From contig JAZAYU010001128.1 in assembly GCA_038501625.1 (NCBI GenBank), positions 19,044 through 83,043 on the forward strand: a DNA stretch of 64,000 nt, in the 5' to 3' direction. This document shows, piece by piece, positions 47,401 through 57,215 of the stretch; the stretch's first letter is position 1; the number at the start of each line of letters is the position of its first letter. The notes beneath the pieces were generated by a model. It worked only from the letters and a program-made list of their open reading frames with translations. It was not told the DNA's origin and searched no databases. The stretch is from Corbicula japonica (lineage: Eukaryota > Mollusca > Bivalvia > Venerida > Cyrenidae). The position numbers and the translations under genes are program-made.

Positions 47401-50400
47401 TTACGAATAACCGGGAGAAATAAACACTGCATTTTATCTGTTTAAGTTTATAATTTGAATCTCCATAAAACAGGCTGTGAAATACCTTGTTGCAAAAGTG
47501 ATTTTAAACTGCACCTGTATTTATAAATTAGATCTTAGAGTTTATGAATTATGAATTAGAGTTTATGAAGGTTAATGGTGTTGCACGGGGAACATCGCCG
47601 TCTAAAAACGGAAAATTTACTATATTAAAATTAAAATCATCTCTTTTATCATAAATTTTAGTAGTGACATAACCATATTCAATGGACAGATTTAGATCGA
47701 GAAAGTTTGCTTGCTTTTCTGAAGTGTTCGCTTTATTAAGTTGTAGTTCCTTAGGATAAATCTTATTAACCAGTAATGGAAAATGGTTATTTTCGATATT
47801 AAATAAATCATCAAGGTACCTCGAGGTGTTGTTAAAAGCTGTAATTATATAATTTTGATGTTCAGTCGAAAGAGATAAATTAAATATAAAGTCTCTTTCA
47901 TAACAGTATAATAACAGATCAGCTACAAGGGGTGCACAATTACATGTAGTACCCATTTGGATGCCTATTACTTGTTTATAAATAGAGGTACCGAATCTAA
48001 CATAAATATTATCCAGTAAGAAAGTTAGCGACTCTATTAGGTCTTGACAACTTCAAAAGGTATAATTATCATATGAACCATTTGTAAAAAATGCCCTATG
48101 TTCATTACAAGCGATGAAGGTTTTATTTTCTCTAGCAAACGTTTTTTCAATGAGACTGGTTAGCTTGTCTTTTATTAAAGCCTTAAGGAACCCCTGCATT
48201 TATTAAAAAAATCTCTAGATGTGGAAGAACCTACAAAAACTTTTTGATACCTGTCTTTAAGGTAGCTTTCGATCCATTCTATGAAAGCACCATTTAAAAT
48301 GTTTTGCTTAAGTTTAAAAAGTAAGCGATTGTGCCAGACACGGTCGAATGCCTTGGAAATATCACAATATCACAATAGACTATGCACGTATACTTTTTAG
48401 AGTCCATTGATCGTACAATTTGATTGTGTATATCTATAAATTGATAAACTATAGATTGACCCAGAAGAAATCCAGATTGCTTAGAATATATTAAATTGTT
48501 TGAAACTAAGTGATTGCATATAATTTTATGTACAATTCTTTCCATAAGTTTCCCGACGCAGCTCAGTAACAATGTGAACTAAGGCACTGCCTCTCTCGGA
48601 ATCAACAAATCAAAAATGAATTTTATCGAACTTATGTTTAACAGTAAAACAAAGAAACAAGTCATAATTTGTCGTTTTACTTTTTAACCCAAACTGGTCA
48701 AGTAGGATGCAACGCTACATGTTTATGAGGTGAATGATTCTGTGAAGCTTGGAAGAATCCATTGAGATGTTGAATACACCAGTTTGCCGGTGAACTCTTA
48801 GTTAAACAGCACCAAAATATGATCAAAATGCAAGGCGGACTGATGGTATAAGAAATATACTAATAAGAATCTGGTTAACAAGGTAATTTGTAAAACATCA
48901 TTCCACAACACCTAAAATTCTGAGTTGGAATATGATGACACCAATGAGAGAGCAAGTAGCTTGTCATATTCTTTGAATATTCAAGTTAGAAATCAACAAA
49001 CATGCTTTTGGGTCTGAGGATAAGATAATACTATGAGTGACAGTAGAGCAAATTATTATCCGAATAGAATGAAACATTGATATTAGTCCATGAATAGAAA
49101 AGCAACTGCAGAAGGAGTCTATTCCTATTTTCTATGGTTCCGTTTAACAGCAAATTATATTCATTACACAATTAAGCTGATGGTGTTGTTCATTTACTGT
49201 TCTTCAATGAGGTCAACGTTTTTGTTTTTTTGTTTTTTTGATATCGCAATCACACAGTATAATTGTATAGACAATTCTTTTTCTTGTCTATTGACATAAA
49301 CTTCCTACGCAGCACCTTCTATTGCAGGAATTAGTAGTGAAAGTAATATAATATGTATGCTCCTCCTACTGTCTAGAACAGTTAAAATGATCTCCCTGCA
49401 GCACTCCATGTGAAGCTGTTTTCCTGAAATATTAAATTCAACAGTCAATTAATTTACCTTCAAAAATAATTTTATATCTTATCATGTGCTTATTGCTTTT
49501 ATAAAATTATTTCTCTACAGTGAAAATTGATTAAAATATTTACACACAAAAATATAATTTGTCAAATACATTGATTTCGTATGCTCTGATAATAATTTCA
49601 AATATCCTGACTCTTGACTTACTCTATATAGACTCTTTATATCACATGGACAACAGTATAGTTCCACGTCAGCCGAACATTTTTAGTATCTGAGCTTGAT
49701 CTAAATTGGTTGCTTCTTGGTCAGAAATAACCTCATGAATCAAAACTTAAACAGTGTAGATCCTGATCAAACTGGATATACATTGGTCACTAATGTGATA
49801 AAGGGTGTATTCATGAAGTAAAATGTCAACAAAATACCATAGTAGTTTATATTCATGCACCTTTAGATCCAATGTGATGTCTAACATACATTTACGCAGC
49901 TATAATACATGAACATAAATCTAATTACTAAGGTTATTTTCATATTCTTTGCCATAGCTGTCTACCAATTCTGCATATCAACTCTATAGCCTTCATAAGC
50001 CTGGTTATACAAATCTCTGAAAATAAATGTTTTATTTTAAAATTTAATCTTCTCTGATAACTAGTAAGTCAGTTACACAGTACCTTGTATGGCTCTATAT
50101 GAAAATGTACATAAACTGCTGTTTCAGTTAACAGTGAACAATTTATACTGTTACCATAATTTATTTATTACATGTAGGGTCTTTTACAAAATTCACATAG
50201 GAGGAAGATGGTAATGATGAAAAATTTCATGTTGTTTTTAATTCCTATACAAGATTAGCATAAAACCAGAATGTCATCACATTTTAAAAACAAAAATATT
50301 TGCCAGCTGATCTGAATCTACATCACTGCCATCTGATCTGGATTTACATGGGCTGACCATGTGGTAAAAAGGTGTGTCCATGAAGTAGGTTAAGTTATTA

Positions 50401-53400
50401 ACAGTGAAAACTGAAACAGCATTTTTATTAAAAAAAAACAAGAGAACAAGATTTTATGATTTACCCGCTAAATAAAGGATTTCATCAGTAAACACAGGGG
50501 CCCATCATGTATGTGAAACATGGTCCACAGAAAAACATTTTGGTTTTAGATTCTTCGTCTTCCAAAAATTTGGCACGTTCAGATGACGGTGTGTGAATAT
50601 GCCAGAGATTATGGTACACAATAGAAGGGCTGGACCATTTTTAACTAGTCCAGAAATAGCTAGGTAAACATTTCAGCTAGTCCAACTTTTGCGCAAATAC
50701 CGTTAAGCGAATTCTGATTGGTCAGTATTTACTGTAAAGAAAGAAACATTAAATTCAAGAGTAAGCGTTACATATGGGCTTGATAGTGCTAAAACAGATC
50801 TCAAAACATGCTATTTTGTAATAAACTTTTGTAATATGATATGCACATGGTGCTAAAAGAGAATGGTGCAAAAAAATTGAGCTATCCCACGGACAAGAAA
50901 TCCGATATTTTGAGAATGTCCGATACAATTTTCAGCTTATCCAGGGCGTCGGGCTAATGGGTTTGTCATGCAAAAGAAGTGCGAATTCTGCGCTGTTTGA
51001 ATGTTTGTACTGTTAATTAAGGGTAAATTTAAAACAAAAATACCTCTCCAGTAGTCTAATTTTTATCCTATTCCAGTTTCATGCTCTTTGAACCAGATTT
51101 GTCAGGAATCTTTCATATGTATACTTCAAACTGAAATACACATTACAAAAACAAATTTTATAAATAATATTATTTGCCCAATGCATGCATATACTTCTAT
51201 TTCCGATGACTTAATTATTTTTCATAGTAAAAATCAGCTATTATAAGATATTTTTACACTAAAAAATCTGGACCCAGGCGTATATACAAAAGCTCGACAC
51301 AAATTATTGGACTGTGAAAAATAAATAAATTATCAAAAACCAATTAATTAATGGTCACCATGCAACACATTTGAACTTTTAACAGTTACTTGTTTCCTAA
51401 AATCTGAAAAAATACGAGGGTTGTTAGATATACAATGAGACTGTCCTCATATATTTTTATTCTGACAAGAAATATTTCAAAATTTGGTATCATTATTAAA
51501 TATAACGTATCCTTGATTAGAGTACCGGCTTTGGTAGAAGAAATATAATGTGACATAGAAATTATGATTATTCCAAAAACCATAGTAACACGTTATCGCC
51601 CCCGTCCATTCTGCATTTTAAAGACATACATACATAATATAAAGTAAAGTAAGAAACTTTTTTTGCAATAACATAAAAATCCGCCAATAATTTCTTCGTT
51701 TTATCAATGACCTCATATGAAAAAATGACGTCATTTGGTATTAAAACGTTGAAATAATCAACATTTGTTTACGGTCACCCTAACACGTTGTCACTTAAAA
51801 TTGATGACACAATAACGTTTTGAAGTGCGGGCAAACATTAAGTTTTGTATGAATTTAAGTAAATCGGCAACGAAAACATTTACAATGTTACAAGAGACTA
51901 AGGGGAAAGATAGTGCTTGTCGTGTGTTAGTATTTAGATGGCACAAAAAGTTTTCCGAGGGACATACAGCACTTAGCTCGGTAGTAAGAAGTCCGTGACA
52001 GCGTCATGCGTAGCGCTTGATATGGACAGACGTTTAATGGTGCGGGAGCTTGCGGAAACTGCTGATGAAGCTTTGGAACTGCGCTTCGCATACTGACAAA
52101 AGATTTAAGCATGAGAAAAGTTAATTAAATATTTAAAACATAAAAGTGTTGCATAATTCCTATAGAGGTTCAGTAATTTAAGTATATCGGCGTTTTTGTA
52201 TCTATATAAAATCATAAAACTTAAGAATTCATTTAATTAGTTTCAAGACATTTATAATTCTTGCATTAATATTTATCAGTTAATAAGTCATTAATTTGTA
52301 GGCTGCACGCCACCAATGATGTGTTCTGAATTCGGCAGCCTATTTTGAAAAGCTATGAATGTGATAAAAAAATATAGCGACGTTTACAATGCGATCGACG
52401 TCGCTGACGACGCGACATATTTGTTGCCCGGGAGCAAAACTGCAAACATGACCTTCTTATAAATGCTGTAACTTAAAAGCTGGTTTGTGGATTTTTAAAA
52501 TATTTTCTGAATGTATTCAGAAATGAATGAACTTTGTTATTATCTATTGCAAATTACCGTTAAATGTTTCAAATAAAGGATATGAACACAGTCTCATTAT
52601 ATATTGAACACCCCTCGTACTATATAATCGCCGTGCTATTTAAATCATTCTACAATATGCCTATTTTTTTATGAAATGTAGCTCTAATATTTTTTTTTTA
52701 ATTGTTGTAAACATGGTAAATGAAGCAGTATTCAGATAGCATTTGGTAAACACGTCTTTAACATGCCTTAAATTTAAATTGTATAAGTAGAATAGCTGTA
52801 TGCTATATCTGAGAACCTTGCGTTCGAGTCCTGATCAAGAATACGCATCTTCAATGCCATTAGCTGATTAGCTGGTCAGATTTCATTTGACCAGTTCTGT
52901 CCAGTCCAAAGTATCAAGATTTAATTCAACGCAATACCTAATCGCTTTCCCACACCAAATTACAACGAAAGCAATCCAAATTACTTTCTAAACTGCAATG
53001 TTAAACTTACTGTTCTTGTTGATAATTGCAGTAAAAAATAAAATAAAAAACGTCGTAAATTTCCAATGTTTAGAATGTTGGGGAAACCGGTGTAAATGTC
53101 ACTTTTTGAAGAAGTTCTGAAAATGTGAATCGAGAAACAAAACGGCGGTGTACAATTTTAAAATCCGGCATCAAGCAATCTGGACTATGCACCCAGATGA
53201 AAGTCAGATTGTCCAATCAGAAAGCCTTATTTGCAAACCGGAAGACAAGGTTTCAAAGTTTCAAGGTACTGCTTTTTGCTCATGTGCAATACTGTAATCG
53301 GAATCGAAACGATTTCGACGCGCTTCTATAGAGTGGAATGCGAAATGTTTCACCGCTGTGGATTATTTAATTTTAACCTTAAGAACAAGCCGTAAAGGTT

Positions 53401-56400
53401 AGGTTAAGATATAAAGATTGAAAACAAAACCGAAATAGTGTGACGTCACGCGCTCCAATTCCGAGGGCCGTTACCATGTTATCTGCCCTCGCGTGAGGGC
53501 CGATAATATGATAATACCCAGGTCTGGACAATGATAGCCAAAATTACTATAGAAATGTGTTACTATAAAAAGTAAGGTATGTATTATTTATAAATTCTAA
53601 TCATCAATTATATCAGAATTAGCCGATATCTTTATTAAGCTGTCATTTTTCTTTAACTTAATTTAATTATAAAAGATACAAATTTATGCAATTATTTATT
53701 TATTTAATATGAATAAATAATAAATGGACCTTATCTTTCCACCCGTGTCGTTTCCTTGAATCGTCCGCGAATTTCTGTCTTAAGAAATCCTCTGCCAATA
53801 GAGAACGAGTGCTCAGAAATATTACTTTAATGCGATTGCACGGGTTAGAGAGTTTATGAAGGTGTGTAGGGAAATATTTTCTGTAAAGAACCTAGAAGCT
53901 GGATTTGTTTCCTTTTCTTTCTGTCATCGTGTTCTTGATTATTTTACTCCAGGGCCTCTGGTCTCAGTGAGATCATTAAGAAATAGACCTTTTGGCCTTG
54001 CAATACTATAAGCGTCTTATGTTTTTAGATGTGTGTGTGTGTGCCTTTGCATGCAACATTGTTAAGGTGATGAGTGAAAAGAAAGTAATTTCACCATGAC
54101 AACGTGTACTTCTTGGTTGAGATGAGAACCTGTTTGGGCAAGTGTATGGTTGGTCACCCTAAAACCTGGTTAAAAACTCCCTGCCACTTACCGTTCCAAG
54201 GTGGTAACTCAATTGTTCTTTATGTCGTTTATTGTTTGTGGCGTCTTTTTTAATTGAAATATTTCTTACAAACATGTTCTTTTTTCCTCTCTTCTTTTTC
54301 GCTGCGTGTGCGTGGAAATGTTGTGTTTTGTAAGTGTCGCGATTCATGATATGCATGTTTCACTTAAAAAAAACAAACAACAACACAAGAAGAACATGTC
54401 AGAGTTTGTTTAATTGATTCAATAACCTATGACAAAACATGTCACAAACCAAATAAACGACGTAATTCTAGAAATTCATAAATTTCATTTATCAACAGTT
54501 GTAAATGGTGGATGGAGTATTTGGGAACCATGGGGACTGTGTTCTGCAACCTGTGGGAGCGGAATGAATCGACGTGTTCGATCATGTTCTAATCCAACAC
54601 CAAGCAACGGAGGGAACTTTTGTTTTGGAGAATCTTCAGAGTACAGACTTTGTAACATAGCAAACTGTAGAGGTAATTTATTTAAATATATTTAAGGCAG
54701 GCAGGCGGTCAGGCGGGCGGGCGGGCGGAATGGCGGGCGTGCGGGCAGGCAGGCCGGAATGCAATTGACTGTTTCGATTACTAGACTGTTCTTGGTCTAT
54801 GATAAATATGCTGATAGAAATTAAGTTCTTTGTTTTTAGTAATACATGGTGGTTGGTCATTGTGGACTAGTTGGACATCATGCTCGTCAAGCTGTATGAA
54901 AACTAGAACGCGAAGCTGTACAAATCCTGCTCCGTCACAGGACGGCCACATGTGCCAAGGGGACGCTGAAGATAAAGATACATGCAACCTGCATACATGT
55001 GCATTTCGTAAGTTCATCCCTCATAATATTTTTGTCAGAAGAAGTATATGCGTAGTAAAATATTTACAAGTACGTGAAGTACGTAGTAAGTTAATAATGC
55101 ATAAAATAACTATTAGTAACTAATTAATGAAGCCTCATGAATATTTCCGTGTGCTCAGATGAAGTGTTACCCTTTGATCTAAGCCTCAACATGCCTGTGT
55201 CGTAGTTTGCAAGACATCAATACACGTATATTAAATTCATTTAGCGTAAGTTTATATATTAATGGTTTAAGAAGTCAGTATTGAACATCTCTCGAAAGAA
55301 TAAACCTAAAAGCTAATAATTGATGGGTAACATCTATAAAATCATGTGCTCGAACATTGCACTCAGCAAAATTACCCGCTTTGTTAGAAAAGTACTTTAC
55401 TAGATATATGAGGTCTGTTTCCAGAAAGAAGGTTTTGTGCTTGAATGGATCAATATACAGCTAGCGATTCTACCTGATTTCGCACGTTACGATACAACAT
55501 TTATACAGCTCTCTTGCAATTTGAAAATTCCAATGTCCAATTCTTTGTAAAAGGCCTCCAGCATTGTGGTAACTTCTAAAATGCGTAATTATACTTCTGA
55601 TATACGACAAAATGTGTCTCAGACAAGAACAATCTTAGAGATAGTTTGCATGGGAATTTAAAAAAATAGCAAATATATGCATATGCCTTTTGAATTTTAC
55701 CATGCTTCTAGGCTTGTATGTTCGCCTGGCTGGTGGATCACATTCATCTATTGGAAGGGTCGAAGTTTCGTTAGACAATTTTGATTGGGGAAGTGTTTGT
55801 GATGACAACTTTGATCAATCCGATGCACAAGTCGTGTGCAGAATGTTAGGGTATACAGGGTAAAGTATCAGAATCATAATAATTTTTTTAATGTAGTTAT
55901 TGCATATTAAACATTATCTTTGCAATCTACATTTTTACATGTATCTGAATTTGAAGATCAGTTTAAGAAACGATAATTATCGACTGAAAATTATCGACTT
56001 GTAAATATGAAGATAAAGATACAAATGATATTTAAATGAGTATTTCATATTAGCAAATGAAGTACATTCTTATTCAACACGTTTTAGAGATAGTAACAGT
56101 TATTCTATTCCCAGGGTTAAGGGTTTTGGGAAAAAATCATTCGCGTATAATGGCTGTCAAGTGTGGAACAGCTTACCACCTCATCTAAGATCTATATCTA
56201 GTAATAGTCAGTTTAAAAAGTCTGTTAAGGAACATTTTATGCAGTCTATACCAGCCTAGTCCTCGTCTTAGTTTTAATCTTTCAGTTTTAATGATTTTTT
56301 AGTAATACCTGCTCAATGTCAAGGTTGATTCTGTGATATTTAAGTCAATACATGTGCTATTAAACAGTAATTTAATGGTTATGTGCAATAATTTTAGTTT

Positions 56401-57210
56401 TAATTTTAATTTGCCTTTCTGGTGTCATATGATCAATCCTAGGGACCACAATGGAAATAAGTCGGTTTCATGCCTTCTTTTTGTGTTATCCTTGGTATCG
56501 ATTATATGTCATCTACTATGCATTTTAATGTTCACATGTATCTGGTATATGATGACATTGAATTTGTATTTGTTTTATGACATGTATTCATTTTACCTGA
56601 ATAAATCTATCTATCTATAACTTTTATATATGTCTATGTAGCTTGTAGTTAGTTCAAAATGAAATTGTAAAAAATCAATTATTATTTCTTAGTTCATTTT
56701 ATTTTCTACAACAGATTTAAAAACTACTTATACTGATTGAAAATGTAACGTGATCACTATCACACATTTATTTGCTAATTTCTTTTCACTGGGTGTTATA
56801 AAAAGTAAATTATTTAAATTTTTAAAGTGATGACATATCAATACAATGACAAGGTTCTCATGTTTATTTAATTGTTTTTCTGTGTTTGGTTTGTGACATA
56901 ATATGACATTGTGTTTAGATAATTTGAATGTCTAACGAACATATTTAGTTCATTAAGTTCTTTTCTACTTGTTTAATGATCGGATTAAGTAAAGTACGTT
57001 TTTATAATAAGTAACTACTAGTACCTCTAATGAATACATTTTAGTACCTCGACAGTATTAGCCTATGGAACGATTGGCGGACGGGGTCTAATTTATCTTG
57101 ATGATCTAGCGTGTTCCGGTCTAGAATCCAGTTTACTTTACTGCCAGCATAGAGGTTGGGGAAATCACAATTGTGGGACCGCCGAAGCTGTTGGAGTTTC
57201 CTGTAGTTGA
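38087..57210 (+). CDS. Type II membrane protein with four TSP1 modules and a group A SRCR domain (complete, seven exons)
   Basis: The exons are 38087-38414, 41590-41763, 44001-44174, 54499-54672, 54840-55007, 55712-55859 and 57045-57210. Together they give 1332 nt, or 443 residues plus stop. All introns are GT-AG. The first five junctions are phase 1 and the SRCR-internal one is phase 2. Layout: cytoplasmic tail 1-83 with YVNT (34-37), YEHL (56-59) and a juxtamembrane NCKGGC; one membrane span about 84-104; four TSP1 repeats about 110-339; SRCR about 343-443 with the six cysteines of group A. There is no signal peptide, and positive residues lie on the N-side, so the N-terminus is inside. TSP1 modules bind matrix and glycans and SRCR modules bind microbial or host ligands, so an adhesion or pattern-recognition receptor is likely. 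The tail motifs suggest phosphotyrosine signalling, as inference. I know no named orthologue. Confidence 0.82.
38705..38790 (+). repeat. tRNA-derived SINE head
   Basis: ggtaagctcaataggttgcg resembles an A box with one inserted base, and gcgggttcgctccc supplies a B box. It lies directly before a family A copy in receptor intron 1. Confidence 0.6.
38810..39095 (+). repeat. Dispersed family A copy
   Basis: Starts tgtaatatgcatatcagga, then aacactcacaaaacacagct, gacgccacaaacaattaatg, ggttaccgccttgtatagg and catgtaaaacataagaact. It lies in receptor intron 1. Confidence 0.75.
39375..39435 (-). repeat. Hairpin family C fragment
   Basis: tttcaactgagtctgcaata followed by cgacggctttcaaagtttg matches the inverted family C consensus in part. 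Confidence 0.5.
40000..40578. mobile_element. ~580-bp MITE-like element rich in TTCGCG near both ends
   Basis: The left part has taccgtagaattggttttat followed by tcgcg words; the right part, read on the complement, has tactgtaagacgcattaatt followed by tcgcgagg. Imperfect terminal inverted repeats plus repeated 'tcgcgaa' words on both strands suggest a non-autonomous DNA element in receptor intron 1. Confidence 0.5.
41125..41195 (+). repeat. Hairpin family C fragment
   Basis: Contains aactttgaaggccaccaaac, catccaaatattgctgactc and gatgcacattactgtcc, a diverged family C copy just upstream of receptor exon 2. Confidence 0.55.
41590..41763 (+). CDS. Receptor exon 2: first TSP1 module
   Basis: Flanked by ttttaaag| and |gtaagt, 174 nt, phase 1-1. 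It encodes [20 protein letters not shown] and later [25 protein letters not shown]. WxxWxxW fits C-mannosylation. CSATC fits the O-fucosylation motif except that the following Gly is Asp. Confidence 0.82.
42530..42840. repeat. Inverted pair of tRNA-like sequences
   Basis: The plus strand at 42530-42605 reads a Leu/Ser-type tRNA start (ttagccgagtggtctaagac) and ends with gaaggttcgaaactt. The minus strand at 42755-42840 reads tagcacagtggttaacgcg and a B box caggttcgattcat. The two heads converge on an AT-rich centre. Neither folds as a clean tRNA by eye. It lies in receptor intron 2. Confidence 0.65.
43025..43125 (-). repeat. Hairpin family C copy
   Basis: Contains ggctcaataatactgagc (stem-loop), gttggtatctttcgtgtc and gctttctaagatcttttcag, a diverged copy in receptor intron 2. 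Confidence 0.55.
43480..43700. repeat. Palindrome-rich block of taacnatagttattg words
   Basis: Words such as ccttagttattggtccgata and cgataactaaggttttc alternate in both orientations (at least eight), producing many small inverted repeats. Class unknown. Confidence 0.5.
44001..44174 (+). CDS. Receptor exon 3: second TSP1 module
   Basis: Flanked by tttatgtag| and |gtaatt, 174 nt, phase 1-1. It encodes [20 protein letters not shown], then [18 protein letters not shown] and [11 protein letters not shown]. All six cysteines, the Trp ladder and CSATCG are intact. Confidence 0.85.
44704..44974. mobile_element. Short relative of the 638-bp TIR element
   Basis: The left end CAGTACTGAAAATTAAGAAA is the same terminus as at 31259. 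The right end (aaatttcagtacg) is a decayed copy. The interior consists of words like catttccattcc and ccgtttcgtttgg. It lies in receptor intron 3. Confidence 0.65.
45750..45990 (+). repeat. Dispersed family A copy
   Basis: From atatgcatatcaggaatcgc through ggataccgccttggaacggt and ggtgcaccaacctcaca, in receptor intron 3. Confidence 0.78.
46050..46741 (-). mobile_element. LINE (CR1/Jockey-like) ORF2 3' part
   Basis: The minus strand encodes [20 protein letters not shown], then [57 protein letters not shown] and [16 protein letters not shown], the region after the reverse transcriptase core. Stops break it. It is the C-terminal continuation of the piece at 48190-48600. Confidence 0.78.
46752..47270 (+). 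repeat. Dispersed family A, longest copy
   Basis: From tgaaatatgcatattaggaa to cttcataaactcttcaact (~519 bp). It gives the best estimate of full length and inserts between two halves of a LINE. Confidence 0.8.
47549..48185 (-). mobile_element. Penelope-like element reverse transcriptase fragment
   Basis: The minus strand encodes [20 protein letters not shown], then [40 protein letters not shown] and [20 protein letters not shown]. The GTNCAPLLADLFLY and RYLDD motifs match Penelope-like reverse transcriptases as I recall them. The rest of the element is missing. Confidence 0.72.
48190..48600 (-). mobile_element. LINE (CR1/Jockey-like) reverse transcriptase core fragment
   Basis: The minus strand encodes [20 protein letters not shown], then [20 protein letters not shown], a CDI motif, and after a short frame break [20 protein letters not shown]. 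It precedes, in ORF2 order, the 46050-46741 fragment. Confidence 0.78.
48601..51412. other. Long intron stretch, little recognised
   Basis: No receptor exon found here (intron 3 of the receptor gene). Phrases ggtcactaatgtgataaagg (49790) and tgaccatgtggtaaaaaggt (50356) are diverged copies of one short repeat. A possible minus-strand C-terminal reading lies at 50485-50640 (see findings). Confidence 0.4.
51413..52619 (+). mobile_element. Mariner-type element with both TIRs, internally decayed (1.2 kb)
   Basis: The left end TACGAGGGTTGTTAGATATA and the right end, on the complement, TACGAGGGGTGTTCAATATA extend to ~32-bp TIRs with TA borders. Inside, the plus strand has a broken transposase start ([20 protein letters not shown], then SEGHTALSS) with stops and without a catalytic domain. 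Length and ends fit mariner; it is inactive. Confidence 0.8.
53830..54365 (-). repeat. Dispersed family A, full inverted copy
   Basis: From agagtttatgaaggtgtgta through gcctttgcatgcaacattgt, tgagaacctgtttgggcaag, taccgttccaaggtggtaac to gcgattcatgatatgcatgt. It ends ~130 bp before receptor exon 4. Confidence 0.82.
54499..54672 (+). CDS. Receptor exon 4: third TSP1 module
   Basis: Flanked by atcaacag| and |gtaatt, 174 nt, phase 1-1. It encodes [20 protein letters not shown], then [18 protein letters not shown] and [11 protein letters not shown]. The following intron is only 167 nt and holds a ggcgggc-rich microsatellite. Confidence 0.85.
54694..54757. repeat. GGCGGGC-type microsatellite in receptor intron 4
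   Basis: aggcaggcaggcggtcaggc and gggcgggcgggcgg runs form a G-rich block on the plus strand within a 167-nt intron, a G-quadruplex candidate. Confidence 0.75.
54840..55007 (+). CDS. Receptor exon 5: fourth TSP1 module
   Basis: Flanked by gtttttag| and |gtaagt, 168 nt, phase 1-1. It encodes [20 protein letters not shown], then [18 protein letters not shown] and [14 protein letters not shown] replaces the fucosylation-type CSATCG of the other modules. This is the exon duplicated at 3298-3478. Confidence 0.85.
55712..55859 (+). CDS. Receptor exon 6: SRCR first half
   Basis: Flanked by tgcttctag| and |gtaaag. It enters at phase 1 and leaves at phase 2. It encodes [20 protein letters not shown], then [18 protein letters not shown] and RMLGYTG, the standard SRCR first half with cysteines C2 and C3. 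Confidence 0.85.
56060..56623 (+). mobile_element. LINE 3' end inserted in the SRCR intron of copy 2
   Basis: The frame reads [20 protein letters not shown], then [15 protein letters not shown], and stops at 56257 (IPA). A 3' UTR with gggaccacaatggaaataag follows, ending in a short ATCT tail. The element is absent from the corresponding intron of copy 1 (4448-4982), so it inserted after the duplication. Confidence 0.78.
57045..57210 (+). CDS. Receptor exon 7: SRCR second half and stop
   Basis: Flanked on the left by tacattttag|. It encodes [20 protein letters not shown] and [19 protein letters not shown], with C5-C8, then TGA at 57208-57210. A domain split over two exons with six cysteines is the group A arrangement. 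Confidence 0.85.
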
Positions 57211-57215
57211 ATAAA
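57210..57215 (+). terminator. Polyadenylation signal overlapping the stop codon
   Basis: TGAATAAA places AATAAA on the last base of the stop. The same overlap is present in copy 1 (5142-5147). If used, the 3' UTR would be only tens of bases. Confidence 0.45.
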
